Origin: Aurantiacibacter sp. MUD11 | GTDB lineage: Bacteria > Pseudomonadota > Alphaproteobacteria > Sphingomonadales > Sphingomonadaceae | DNA: 64,000 nt | Reading direction: 5' to 3' | Assembly: GCF_026967575.1 (NCBI RefSeq) | Contig: NZ_CP114054.1 | Span: 2,294,001-2,358,000, forward strand | Part shown: positions 53,246 through 62,354 of the stretch, one piece after another | How positions within the stretch are numbered: the stretch's first letter is position 1 | How the letters are laid out: every line of letters begins with the position of its first letter | Notes under the pieces: generated by a model | Seen by the model: only the letters and a program-made list of their open reading frames with translations | What the model was told of the DNA's origin: nothing | Database searches by the model: none | Program-made: the position numbers and the translations under genes

Positions 53246-54811
53246 TCAACCTTCGCGCGGGTAGGCCAGCACCGGCTTGCGGGCGGCCTGCGCCTCGTCC
53301 AGCCGCGCGCGCGGCGCGTGGTGCGGGGCGGTCTTGAGCGCCTCGTCCCCGGCCTTGGCGCGTTCGCCCAGCGAGCGCATGGCGACGATGAACTGGTCGA
53401 GCACCGCCTTGCTCTCGGTCTCGGTCGGTTCCACCAGCATTGCGCCGTGCACCACCAGCGGGAAGTACATGGTCATCGGGTGGAAGCCTTCGTCGATCAG
53501 GCCCTTGGCGACATCCAGCGTGGACATGCCTTCGGCAAAGCCGTGGTCGCTGAACAGGGCCTCGTGCATGCAGGGGCCGCTGTCGCCAAACGGCGCGTCG
53601 AACACGTCGTCCAGGCTGCGCAGCAGGTAATTGGCATTGAGCACGGCATCGCCGGATGCCTGCCGCAGCCCATCCGCCCCGTGGCTGAGGATATAGGTCA
53701 GCGCGCGGGTGAACATGCCCATCTGCCCGTGGAAGGCAGCCATGCGGCCGAAGCTGTCGGTGTGGCCGAACTCTTCCGCGTTCTCCTCTTCCACAAGGTG
53801 GACGGTGCCGTCCTCCATGCGGGCAGTGAAGGGCAGCGGACCATAGGGACACAGGGCTTCGGACAGGACCACCGGGCCGGAGCCGGGGCCACCGCCGCCG
53901 TGCGGAGTGGAGAAGGTCTTGTGCAGGTTGATGTGCATGGCATCGATGCCAAGGTCACCCGGACGCACGCGGCCCATGATGGCGTTGAAGTTGGCGCCGT
54001 CGCAGTAGACGAAGCCGCCCGCCGCGTGGACCGCGTCGGAAATCGCCTTCATCTCGCGTTCGAACAGGCCGCAGGTGTTGGGGTTGGTGATCATCACCGC
54101 CGCCACGTCCGGGCCAAGACGCGCCTTCAGCGCTGCCAGGTCAACCCGGCCATCCTCGGTCGCGGGAATGTCCTCCACCTCGTAACCGGCGAAGGCAGCG
54201 GTGGCCGGGTTGGTGCCATGGGCGCTTTCGGGCACCAGCACCACCTGCCGCGCATCGCCGCGCGCTTCCAGCGCTGCACGGATGCACAGCATGCCGCACA
54301 ACTCGCCATGGGCGCCGGCCTTGGGGCTCATCGCCACGCCGTGCATGCCGGTGAGCGTAATCAGCCAGTGTGCCAGTTCGTTGATGACACCCAGCGCACC
54401 GCGCACGGTATCGACCGGCTGCAGCGGGTGCACGTCGGCGAAGCCGGGCATCCGCGCGACCTTCTCGTTCAGGCGCGGATTGTGCTTCATGGTGCAGCTG
54501 CCCAGCGGGAACAGGCCCAGGTCGATGGCATAGTTCTGCCGGGAAAGGCGCGTGTAGTGACGCACCGTTTCGGGTTCGGAGAGGCCCGGCAGGTCGATCG
54601 GCTGCTGGCGCGCGAACTTGCCGAGGCGGTTGGGCGCCTCGGCATCCGGCTCGGGCAGGTCGACGCCGCAGGTGTCGCGGTTGCCGAGCTCGAAGATCAG
54701 TCGCTCTTCCAGCATTAGTGCCTTGTTGCCGGTGACGGTGGGATATTCCGCGTCATGATCGGCAGGGACGGGGGTGCCGGGCTTCCAGCCGCTCTGGTTG
54801 ATCTGGTTCAT
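53246..54811 (-). CDS. gcvPB: glycine dehydrogenase (decarboxylating) subunit 2, P-protein C-terminal half
   Basis: A 521-residue PLP enzyme. INLHKTFSTPHGGGGPGSGP contains the PLP-binding lysine, Lys298, and the rest covers the C-terminal half of P-protein. With GcvPA it decarboxylates glycine and loads the aminomethyl group on GcvH. The ATG overlaps the gcvPA stop (ATGA), a split form common in many bacteria. It is the last gene of the glycine cleavage operon. Confidence 0.96.
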   Translation of the reverse strand: MNQINQSGWKPGTPVPADHDAEYPTVTGNKALMLEERLIFELGNRDTCGVDLPEPDAEAPNRLGKFARQQPIDLPGLSEPETVRHYTRLSRQNYAIDLGLFPLGSCTMKHNPRLNEKVARMPGFADVHPLQPVDTVRGALGVINELAHWLITLTGMHGVAMSPKAGAHGELCGMLCIRAALEARGDARQVVLVPESAHGTNPATAAFAGYEVEDIPATEDGRVDLAALKARLGPDVAAVMITNPNTCGLFEREMKAISDAVHAAGGFVYCDGANFNAIMGRVRPGDLGIDAMHINLHKTFSTPHGGGGPGSGPVVLSEALCPYGPLPFTARMEDGTVHLVEEENAEEFGHTDSFGRMAAFHGQMGMFTRALTYILSHGADGLRQASGDAVLNANYLLRSLDDVFDAPFGDSGPCMHEALFSDHGFAEGMSTLDVAKGLIDEGFHPMTMYFPLVVHGAMLVEPTETESKAVLDQFIVAMRSLGERAKAGDEALKTAPHHAPRARLDEAQAARKPVLAYPREG

Positions 54812-56184
54812 GCCCGAATCTCCTTGGACAGCGCCTCCTCAAGCGCGGCGGCAAGCTTCTCGAAGTCCTCCTCCGTATTGGTCTCGGTGACCGCGATAAC
54901 GAGGCCGTTCTCGCGCCCGTCGCCATCGGGGAACAACCGCCCCAGCGAGACGCCGGCCAGGATGTCATGCCTGGCGAGATCGCGCACCAGCTGGCGGGCA
55001 TCGGCATCCACCATCAGCGTGAACTCGTTGAAGAAGCTGTCGTTGAGCACGCGCGCGCCGGGCACCTTGTCCAGCCGGTCTGCGGCGAGGCAGGCGAGGC
55101 GATGGTTTTCGGCAGCGAGCGCGGTCAGGCCCTTTTCGCCCAGCAACGTCATGTGCACCGAAAACGCCAAGGCGCACAGCCCGCTGTTGGTGCAGATGTT
55201 GCTGGTCGCCTTCTCGCGGCGGATATGCTGCTCGCGCGTGGAGAGCGTCAGCACGAAGCCGCGCTTGCCGTTAGCATCCACGGTCTCGCCGCAAAGACGA
55301 CCCGGCATCTGCCGTACGTGCTTGGGGTTGGTGATGGCGAACAGGCCAAGGTACGGCCCGCCGAACTGCAGGCCGACGCCCAGCGACTGGCCTTCGCCCA
55401 CCACGATGTCGGCGCCCAGGTTGCCCGGAGCCTCCAGCGCACCCAGCGCCACCGGCTCGGTATTCACGACGATCAGCAGCGCCCCCTTGGCGTGTGCGGC
55501 ATCGGCGATTGTCTGCAGGTCGGGGATGCGGCCCATGATGTCCGGGTACTGCACGACGACGCAGGAGGTTTCCTCGTCGATGCGGGCGACGATGTCGTCC
55601 TCGCCAACCTCGGCCCTGGCCACCGGGTAATCGTAGTCGATGTGGCCGGGGGTGAAGTGGGCCATGGTCTGCGCGACGGAGACGTAGTGCGGGTGCACGC
55701 CATCGGTGATCACGATACGGTGCCGCTTGGTCAGCCGCGCGGCCATCACGATTGCTTCCCAGCAGGCGGTCGAGCCGTCGTACATCGAGGCATTGGCGAT
55801 CTCGCAGCCGTAGAGGCGCGCCACCTGCGTCTGGAACTCGAACAGCATCTGCAGCGTGCCCTGCGCGATTTCCGGCTGGTAAGGCGTATAGGCTGTCAGG
55901 AACTCGCCCCGCTGGATGATGTGGTCGACCGTGGCGGGCACGTGGTGGCGATAGGCCCCCGCACCGCAGAAGAAGGCCGCGTCGGCAGCCGCAAGGTTCT
56001 GCTTCGACAGCGCCCGCATGTGCTTTTCGACCGCCATTTCGTTGGCGTGCAGCGGCAGGCCCTCGATGGGGCCATCGAGGTAGAGGTCGGACGGCACGTC
56101 GGCGAACAAGGCATCGACGCTGGGCGCGCCGATTGTGTCGAGCATGGCCTGCCGATCAGGGTCGGTGAGGGGGAGATAGCGCAT
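54808..56184 (-). CDS. gcvPA: glycine dehydrogenase (decarboxylating) subunit 1, P-protein N-terminal half
   Basis: A 458-residue protein beginning MRYLPLTDPDRQAMLDTIGA and containing GAGAYRHHVPATVDHIIQRG and TAYTPYQPEIAQGTLQMLFE, signatures of the N-terminal half of the glycine decarboxylase. It pairs with GcvPB. The ATG at 56184 is chosen because an upstream extension has no homologous sense. It is coupled to gcvPB and follows gcvH by 5 bases. Confidence 0.95.
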   Translation of the reverse strand: MRYLPLTDPDRQAMLDTIGAPSVDALFADVPSDLYLDGPIEGLPLHANEMAVEKHMRALSKQNLAAADAAFFCGAGAYRHHVPATVDHIIQRGEFLTAYTPYQPEIAQGTLQMLFEFQTQVARLYGCEIANASMYDGSTACWEAIVMAARLTKRHRIVITDGVHPHYVSVAQTMAHFTPGHIDYDYPVARAEVGEDDIVARIDEETSCVVVQYPDIMGRIPDLQTIADAAHAKGALLIVVNTEPVALGALEAPGNLGADIVVGEGQSLGVGLQFGGPYLGLFAITNPKHVRQMPGRLCGETVDANGKRGFVLTLSTREQHIRREKATSNICTNSGLCALAFSVHMTLLGEKGLTALAAENHRLACLAADRLDKVPGARVLNDSFFNEFTLMVDADARQLVRDLARHDILAGVSLGRLFPDGDGRENGLVIAVTETNTEEDFEKLAAALEEALSKEIRA

Positions 56185-56189
56185 GGCGA

Positions 56190-56564
56190 TCAGTCGAGCC
56201 CTTCCACGAACGCCTTGTAGGCGGCTTCGTCCATCAGCCCTTCCAGTTCCCCGGCATCGGCTACGGTCAGGCGGAAGAACCAGCCCTCTTCCTCGGGCGA
56301 GGAATTGACCAGCGCGGGATCGTCTTCCAGCGCCGAATTGCCTTCGGTCACCGTGCCGCCGATCGGGGCGTAGACGTCGCTCGCCGCCTTTACGCTTTCG
56401 ACCACGGCAGCTTCCTTGCCCTTGGCCAGTTCGGTGCCGGCCTGCGGGACTTCGACGAAGACGACGTCGCCCAGCTGTTCCTGCGCATAGTCGGTAATGC
56501 CGATGGTGGCGGTGTCGCCGTCGACGTCGATCCATTCGTGTTCTTCGGTGAAATAGCGGGGCAT
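56190..56564 (-). CDS. gcvH: glycine cleavage system H protein (lipoyl carrier)
   Basis: A 124-residue lipoyl protein starting [17 protein letters not shown]. The lipoylated Lys59 is in ESVKAASD and [10 protein letters not shown] is the conserved core. It carries the aminomethyl group between the P and T proteins. It sits between gcvT and gcvPA in the same minus-strand operon. Confidence 0.97.
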   Translation of the reverse strand: MPRYFTEEHEWIDVDGDTATIGITDYAQEQLGDVVFVEVPQAGTELAKGKEAAVVESVKAASDVYAPIGGTVTEGNSALEDDPALVNSSPEEEGWFFRLTVADAGELEGLMDEAAYKAFVEGLD

Positions 56565-56565
56565 G

Positions 56566-57693
56566 TCAGCTTCCTTTGCGGTGATATTTGTGAGGGACGA
56601 AGGGCATGGGCACGACGCGTGCCGGCAGGCGGCGGCCACGGACCTCTATCTCAAGCTCGGTGCCGTTCTGTGCCTGTTCAGTCTCGACGTAGGCCATGGC
56701 GATCGGGTGGCCGAGCGTGGGCGAGAATCCGCCGCTGGTGACCGTGCCGACCAGCGCATCGCCGGAGTAGACCTTGGCCCCCTCGCGGGCCGGGAGGCGG
56801 CCTTCCAGCGAGAGGCCGACCCGCTGCTGCGCGCAGCAGCCGTCCTCCAGTCGCACCATGCAGGCGGCATGGCCGAACCAGCCGCCGCCTTCGCGCCGCG
56901 ACTTGCCGAGCGCGAAGGCCAGGCCGGCGCTGACCGGATCGGTGTCCAGCGTCAGGTCATGACCGTAGAGCGGCAGCCCCGCCTCCAGCCGCAGGCTGTC
57001 GCGCGCGCCAAGACCGGCGGGCTTCACCCGCTCGTCGGCCACCAGCGCATTGGCGAGGTCGACCACGCTATCCTCGTGCACGGCGATTTCGAATCCGTCC
57101 TCGCCGGTATAGCCCGCGCGGCTGACCCACAGGTGGGCGCCGTCCCACTCGAACAGGCCCGCGCGCATGAAGGAGAGCTCGGCAACGCCGGGAACGATGG
57201 CTTCCAGCACGGCGGCGGCTTCCGGCCCCTGCAAGGCCAGCAGGGCGAAATCGGCGTGGTGGTTGAGGGTAACTTCGTCGTCCAGGTGTTCGCGCAGGTG
57301 GGCGATGTCGTCCCACTTGCAGGCACCGTTGACCACCAGCGCATAGTGCGGACCGGTGTTGGTGACGATCAGGTCGTCGATGATGCCGCCGCTCTCGTCC
57401 AGCAGCAGCGAATAGCGCATCTGGCCCTTGGGCAGACTGGCGACGGCGGTGGGAAGCAGCTTCTCCAGCTCGCTGGCGGCCTTGTCGCCGGAAACGGTAA
57501 GCTGGCCCATGTGGCTGACATCGAACAGACTGGCGTGGCTGCGGGTCCACTCGTGTTCGGCGACGATACCTTCATACTGGATCGGCATCTCGTAGCCCGC
57601 GAAGGGCACCATGCGCGCGCCGCGCTCACGGTGCCAGGCATCCAGCGGCAGCTTCTCCAGCGGCAGGTCTTCCAATTCTTCGGTATCGCTCAT
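56566..57693 (-). CDS. gcvT: aminomethyltransferase (glycine cleavage T protein)
   Basis: A 375-residue folate-binding enzyme: [29 protein letters not shown], and [16 protein letters not shown] are all GcvT hallmarks. It transfers the one-carbon unit to tetrahydrofolate. ATG 57693 is selected over an upstream TTG. It is the first gene after the tandem glycine riboswitch and opens the gcvT-H-PA-PB operon. Confidence 0.96.
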   Translation of the reverse strand: MSDTEELEDLPLEKLPLDAWHRERGARMVPFAGYEMPIQYEGIVAEHEWTRSHASLFDVSHMGQLTVSGDKAASELEKLLPTAVASLPKGQMRYSLLLDESGGIIDDLIVTNTGPHYALVVNGACKWDDIAHLREHLDDEVTLNHHADFALLALQGPEAAAVLEAIVPGVAELSFMRAGLFEWDGAHLWVSRAGYTGEDGFEIAVHEDSVVDLANALVADERVKPAGLGARDSLRLEAGLPLYGHDLTLDTDPVSAGLAFALGKSRREGGGWFGHAACMVRLEDGCCAQQRVGLSLEGRLPAREGAKVYSGDALVGTVTSGGFSPTLGHPIAMAYVETEQAQNGTELEIEVRGRRLPARVVPMPFVPHKYHRKGS

Positions 57694-57747
57694 CGACAGG
57701 TCCCGGCACAGCTCGGCAGCACCCGGCAATCGAGCACTTTCGCCATG

Positions 57748-57940
57748 CCCCCTCTGTCGTCAGACCTGAGAGACACACGCGGCTTGCGCCGCGCTTACCC
57801 CTTCGGTGGTGCCCGCAAGCGCGAACACGCTTTCCAGAGTGCCTGACCTAAACGCGCGGTCCTTGTCGCCTGAGAGTTTCCGGGGCGGTTGCTCCTTCGG
57901 CGGCTTCGACAGGAGGTGCCGAAACGCTCTCCCGCGCGCC
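57748..57940 (-). promoter_or_regulatory. tandem glycine riboswitch upstream of gcvT
   Basis: On the minus strand two similar aptamers follow each other. The first has GGGAGAGC, the GCCGAAGGAGCAA core and ACTCTCAGGC. The second has CTCTGGAAAGCG, ACCGAAGGGGTAA and CTCTCAGGT, ending near GACAGAGG. The GCCGAAGGxG and CTCTCAGG elements are glycine-riboswitch signatures. It should turn on the gcv operon when glycine is high. The rest of the 358-base gap to 58051 holds the likely promoter (57941-58050), with no other gene seen. Confidence 0.92.
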
Positions 57941-58050
57941 CAGCCTATCCGCTTATTCGTTCACATATGCGAATCGACAGGCCATTTGCCTCTGCTGCAA
58001 AGCGGGCCCCCGGTCAATCGCCAAAGCGCCACCAAGCGGTGGAAATGCGA

Positions 58051-58815
58051 TTATTTGCGCCGGACGCGGTCAGCCACCACGGCAGCGACGAAGGCGGGGG
58101 CGGAGACGAACATGCGCCGCCACAGCCGCCTGGGTTCGCCCACGAGGCGCGGCAGCCATTCCAGGCCGAGGTCGCGCCAGACCTTGGCAGGGCGCTTGAT
58201 CCGTCCGGCGTAGAAGTCGAACACCGCCCCGATGGACCCAATCACCTTGGTATCCAGCTTGCCGCGGTTCGCCTCCACCCATTTTTCCTGCTTCGGGGCG
58301 GTCATGCCGACCCACAGCACGTCGGGTTTGAAGGCGTTCACGGCAGCATGCATCGCCGCATTGTCCTCGTCGGAGAAGGCCGGCTTGTAGGGCGGGGAAT
58401 AGGTCTCGACGGTAATGCCGGGATAGTCCTGCGCCATCTTCTCGCGGATGATGGCCAGTACCTCTTCCGAGGAGCCGAGGAACATCATCCGCCCCTTGCG
58501 CGCCTGCAGCAGCTCGCTGGCCAGCTGGAAGATGTCGAAGCCGGTCACGCGGTCGGTGATGTCGCCGCCGAGGAATTTCGAGGCGAAGACGATGCCTACG
58601 CCGTCGGGCACCAGCAGGTCCGCCTGCCGCAGGGCGTACTTGAAGGCGGCGTCGCCCCGCGCGACCTCGATCGAATGCGGATTGGCGCAGGCGATGTGCC
58701 GCGCCTTGCCGTCTTCGGCGTCGAGCCAGCGCGCGACATGCGGCGAAAGAGCGGCGCTGGCCAGCGTACAGACCTGGTAGTCGAGGATACGTTCGGTGGG
58801 GAAGGTGGTGGTCAC
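58051..58815 (-). CDS. WecG/TagA/CpsF-family glycosyltransferase
   Basis: A 254-residue GT26 enzyme. It has CANPHSIEVARGD, DLLVPDGVGIVFASK, FLGSSEEVL, and VLWVGMTAPKQEKW with the basic tail (RRLWRRM). It transfers a sugar (ManNAc-type or glucosyl) to a lipid-linked acceptor at the membrane. GTG 58815 overlaps the stop of the SGNH gene (GTGA). It ends the exopolysaccharide operon. Confidence 0.9.
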   Translation of the reverse strand: MTTTFPTERILDYQVCTLASAALSPHVARWLDAEDGKARHIACANPHSIEVARGDAAFKYALRQADLLVPDGVGIVFASKFLGGDITDRVTGFDIFQLASELLQARKGRMMFLGSSEEVLAIIREKMAQDYPGITVETYSPPYKPAFSDEDNAAMHAAVNAFKPDVLWVGMTAPKQEKWVEANRGKLDTKVIGSIGAVFDFYAGRIKRPAKVWRDLGLEWLPRLVGEPRRLWRRMFVSAPAFVAAVVADRVRRK

Positions 58816-59759
58816 TCGGGCTGTTCCTGCGGTCCCGCATCCAGCAGCGGGGCAATCTTGGCGTAGAGGTCGGCCGTCACCTCGCGGCTGCCGGCGGCAT
58901 TGAGGTGGATCGGGTCGATAAAGAACTCGGTGCGCTCGCTCCACGGGTCGCGCAGGTCGATGAAGGTGACGTTGTCATGTCGGTCGGCGAGGCCTTGCAG
59001 CAGCGCGTCGACCTCTGCCGCCTTGTCCGGCTCGATCGCCTGCCACTGGGCGGTAGTGGGCACGAAGGTGAGGAAGACCGGCCAGCCCTGTTCCTCGCTC
59101 TCGGCCAGGAAAGCCTCGAGCGCGGCGACCTGGTCCGGATTGATGACAATGCGGCGATAGTTGCCCGCCGCTACCCGTGCCGCCAGCGTCTCGGGATTGA
59201 ACCTGCCGACCACGGCATTGTCCCAGTTGCCCAGCCAGCCCCGGATCGAGGCGTTGAGCAGCACGTCGTTGTAGCGCGCCAGGTGGCTGATCCGGCGCAC
59301 GGCGATCTCCCAATCGTCCGACGCGCGCTGGTGCAGCAGGTTGCCGACCAGGGGATCGTCCATGTGCGGATAGAACAGCAGGTGCGAATTCGAACTGAGC
59401 CCGCGCGCGGTGAACAGGTGGTGGTCCACCCCGAAGATGATGCCGCGTACGCCGTCGGGATGCAGCTCGGCATAATGCCTGGCCATCAGGATGCGGTCTT
59501 CCAGTTGCGCCCCCGCACGGGCGTAGTTGGCGACCGGCACGCCGAGGTCCCGCTCCAGCTGGCTCTTGTCGAGGCCGAGCACGACATGGCTGTGCCCGAC
59601 CATCACCACCGCTTCCGGCTGGTCGAGGCCGAAATAGCGGTCCAGCCCGTGGCGCAAGACGCCATCGGCGGCACGGTCCACCACGAAGAACACCGCCAGC
59701 GCCACCAGCACTAGCAGGGCGGGGCGCTTGAGGCGGGAGGCGAAAGAAGTGTCGGTCAT
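58812..59759 (-). CDS. AlgJ-like SGNH-fold periplasmic protein
   Basis: A 315-residue membrane-anchored protein. An N-terminal hydrophobic helix (residues 14-28) is followed by VMVGHSHVVLGLD (block I Ser motif GHSH), YARAGAQ, and the late catalytic pair in IDPIHLNAAGS. This matches SGNH/AlgJ-AlgX-type proteins that pass acetyl groups to polysaccharide. It sits directly after the MBOAT gene, as AlgI/AlgJ pairs do. GGAGG precedes ATG 59759. Confidence 0.8.
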   Translation of the reverse strand: MTDTSFASRLKRPALLVLVALAVFFVVDRAADGVLRHGLDRYFGLDQPEAVVMVGHSHVVLGLDKSQLERDLGVPVANYARAGAQLEDRILMARHYAELHPDGVRGIIFGVDHHLFTARGLSSNSHLLFYPHMDDPLVGNLLHQRASDDWEIAVRRISHLARYNDVLLNASIRGWLGNWDNAVVGRFNPETLAARVAAGNYRRIVINPDQVAALEAFLAESEEQGWPVFLTFVPTTAQWQAIEPDKAAEVDALLQGLADRHDNVTFIDLRDPWSERTEFFIDPIHLNAAGSREVTADLYAKIAPLLDAGPQEQPE

Positions 59760-59769
59760 CGCGCGCCTC

Positions 59770-61191
59770 CTAGAACTGGAAATAGATGAAAGCGGAGGAG
59801 CTGACGCCCAGCAGCGCGATGCCGCAGACGAGCAGCGCCGATCCGACCGCACGGGCGACGGGCGGGAAACGGCTGGGTGAGAAGTAGAGCGAGAACCAAC
59901 CACGCGCCTGCAAGACCTGCACCGCCATCAGGAACACGATCAGCGCCATGTTGATGGCGGCGGTGAAGCGCGATGCGCCAAGGTCCGGCATGGCGCCGGT
60001 GTCGGTCAGGATGGTGGTGACGATCAGCCAGGCATCGCCAATGCTTTCCGCGCGGAAGAATACCCAGGCCAGCACCACCGCGTGGAAGGTGACGAGGATG
60101 CCCAGCAGCACGCCCCACCAGTTCGGCTTCTCCGGCGTCGGCACCAGCTTGTTCCACAGCCATTGCACCACGTAATAGGCCGCGTGCAGGGCGCCCCAGA
60201 CGACGAAGGTCCAGGCCGCACCGTGCCAGACGCCGCTGACCACGAAGACGATCCAGATATTGCGCATCCACATCAGCGTGGAGACGCGGTTGCCGCCCAG
60301 CGGGTAGTAGAGATAGCTGCGGAACCAGCTGGTCAGCGAGATGTGCCAGCGGCGCCAGAAATCGGCGATGGAAGTCGCCAGATAGGGCAGGGCGAAGTTC
60401 TTTGACAGGTTGAAGCCGAGGATCCGTGCAGAGCCGATGGCGATGTCCGAATAGGCGCTGAAGTCGCAGTAGATCTGGATGGCGAAGAAATAGGTGGCCA
60501 GCAGCAGGGTGGAGCCATCGTACAGCTCCGGCGCGGCATAGACCTCGTCGACATAGACGCCCAGCCGGTCCGCGATGACGATCTTCTTGAACAGGCCCCA
60601 GATGATCAGTTGAACCCCGCTGCCGAGCCGCTCAAGATCGAAGCGGTGCTTTTCCTTGAACTGGTCGAGCAGGGTGCTGGCGCGCTCGATCGGACCGGCG
60701 ATCAGCTGCGGGAAGAACACCACGTAGGTGGCGAAGCGGGTCAGGCTGCGTTCCGGCCCGTGGTCGCCGCGATAGACGTCGATCGGGTAGGACAGCGCCT
60801 GAAAGGTGAAGAAGCTGATGCCGACCGGCAGGATGATCGGCAGGTAAGGCACCATGTAGGTCATCCCGCCCGCCTCGAACGCCGCGCGGAAGCTGTCGTT
60901 GAAGAAGTTGAAGTACTTGAAGAAGAACAGCACGCCCAGCGAGGCGACAATGGCGATCCAGAGCCAGGCCTTGCGCTTGCTCTCGTCCGAAGCATCGGCG
61001 ATGCGCCGTCCCGCTTCCCAGTTCACCAGTGTGACGCCGCCGATCAGGAAGGCGAACTTCCAGTCCCACTGCATGTAGAAATAGTAGCTCGCCCCCAGCA
61101 GGAAGGGCACGCGCCAGCGCATCGGCAGGGCAAAGAACACCGCCACCACGACCACGAGGAAGGCGATATATTCCCACGAGTTGAACAGCAT
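59770..61191 (-). CDS. MBOAT O-acyltransferase (AlgI-like)
   Basis: A 473-residue polytopic protein of the membrane-bound O-acyltransferase family. It contains the conserved SIADFWRRWHISLTSWFRSY and VSGVWHGAAWTFVVWG, the latter with the invariant histidine. It transfers an acetyl group across the membrane for exopolysaccharide acetylation together with the SGNH partner. Its start overlaps the glycosyltransferase stop. Confidence 0.93.
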   Translation of the reverse strand: MLFNSWEYIAFLVVVVAVFFALPMRWRVPFLLGASYYFYMQWDWKFAFLIGGVTLVNWEAGRRIADASDESKRKAWLWIAIVASLGVLFFFKYFNFFNDSFRAAFEAGGMTYMVPYLPIILPVGISFFTFQALSYPIDVYRGDHGPERSLTRFATYVVFFPQLIAGPIERASTLLDQFKEKHRFDLERLGSGVQLIIWGLFKKIVIADRLGVYVDEVYAAPELYDGSTLLLATYFFAIQIYCDFSAYSDIAIGSARILGFNLSKNFALPYLATSIADFWRRWHISLTSWFRSYLYYPLGGNRVSTLMWMRNIWIVFVVSGVWHGAAWTFVVWGALHAAYYVVQWLWNKLVPTPEKPNWWGVLLGILVTFHAVVLAWVFFRAESIGDAWLIVTTILTDTGAMPDLGASRFTAAINMALIVFLMAVQVLQARGWFSLYFSPSRFPPVARAVGSALLVCGIALLGVSSSAFIYFQF

Positions 61192-62354
61192 CAGGCGGGC
61201 ACCTTCCCGGCCATCGCCCGGTCATAGGTGGCCATCAGCCGCTCGTAATAGAGGTCGCTGGTATATTCGCGCTTCACCCGGTGGAAGCCGGCTTCGCCCA
61301 TCGCCCGGCGCCGGTCCTCGTCCTGCCACAGCGCGGTGACGGCATCGGCCAGCGCAACCTCGTCATGCGGGGGCACCAGCACGCCGGTCTCGCCGCCGCC
61401 AACCAATTCGGGCAGGCCGCCGATATCGGAAAGGATGACCGGGCGGGAGTGGCGCATGGCCTCGATCACCACGCCGGGAAAACCCTCGTACCAGATGCTC
61501 GGTGTCAGGAGCATCGCCGCGTCACGATAGAACTGCGCCAGCTCGTCCGGGCCGAGATTGCCGAGCAGTTCGACATTGGCGGGGATGTCCTTGCGCCCGG
61601 CATAGTTGCCCGGATTGCCCGCCAGCCGGAAGGGTATCTGCGGCGTGCGCGCTGCGGCTGCGAACAGGGTCTCGATGCCTTTTTCCGGGCTCAGTCGACC
61701 GACGAAACCGACGAAGCTGCCCGGCGTCCAGGCGGGGGCGTCTTCGGCGATGTCGATCATGTTCGGGATCACGTCGATGCGGTTCGCCGGATAGCCCTCA
61801 CGCACCAGCACGCCGCGCTGGAACGCGGTCTGCGCGTAATACCGCGTCACGTTGTCGCGATAATAGCCAGCCTTGCGCGCCCAGGCATTGCGCGCGGCAT
61901 AGGCGGCAGACTTGAACGGGTCGTTTTCGCAGTTCTTCGCCACGCAGTTCCATTCGCGGCCGCCGGAACAGGCTTCGCAGACCTTGCCGTGGCTCAGGAA
62001 CAGTCCGTTGGGGCAGACGAGACGATAGTTCGACAACCGCATCACGATGGGCACGCCTGCCTCGGCAATCACCGGCAGCACGGCAGGGGAAATCAGCGGG
62101 AAGAGGTTCTGCACCTGCACGATGTCAGGACGGCTGGCGGCAATGCGCTCGGCCACAGCCTTGCGCGATTTCGCGGAATAGATGCCCGATGCCGCTGCGC
62201 CCAGCTTGCCGCCCACACCGTGAATGTCGGCGCTGTCGGCGAACCAGGTGTCCACCTCGTGCCCGCGATCGCGCAGCAGCGCCACGATGCGGTCGAGCAT
62301 GATCTCCTCGCCGCTTCGCTTGCCGTACCTGTTGTGGACGAACAGCAGCTTCAT
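61191..62354 (-). CDS. glycosyltransferase family 4
   Basis: A 387-residue GT-B enzyme. The N-terminal domain is MKLLFVHNRYGKRSGEE, and the C-terminal part has GRLSPEKGIETLF and the EGFPGVVIEAMR (EX7E) donor site. It has a cysteine cluster (VCEACSGGREWNC) in the middle, seen in some family members. It adds a sugar in exopolysaccharide/O-antigen assembly. Four bases overlap the O-antigen ligase gene. Confidence 0.92.
   Translation of the reverse strand: MKLLFVHNRYGKRSGEEIMLDRIVALLRDRGHEVDTWFADSADIHGVGGKLGAAASGIYSAKSRKAVAERIAASRPDIVQVQNLFPLISPAVLPVIAEAGVPIVMRLSNYRLVCPNGLFLSHGKVCEACSGGREWNCVAKNCENDPFKSAAYAARNAWARKAGYYRDNVTRYYAQTAFQRGVLVREGYPANRIDVIPNMIDIAEDAPAWTPGSFVGFVGRLSPEKGIETLFAAAARTPQIPFRLAGNPGNYAGRKDIPANVELLGNLGPDELAQFYRDAAMLLTPSIWYEGFPGVVIEAMRHSRPVILSDIGGLPELVGGGETGVLVPPHDEVALADAVTALWQDEDRRRAMGEAGFHRVKREYTSDLYYERLMATYDRAMAGKVPA

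Noticed and set aside
51374..54718. 1114-codon plus-strand frame opposite the caspase-like and gcvPB genes
   Set aside because: It spans two confident minus-strand genes and their gap, with no ribosome site or recognisable domain.
58029..58042. Small hairpin CCACC-AAGC-GGTGG after the GT26 gene
   Set aside because: The stem is only 5 bp and there is no T-run; too weak to call a terminator.
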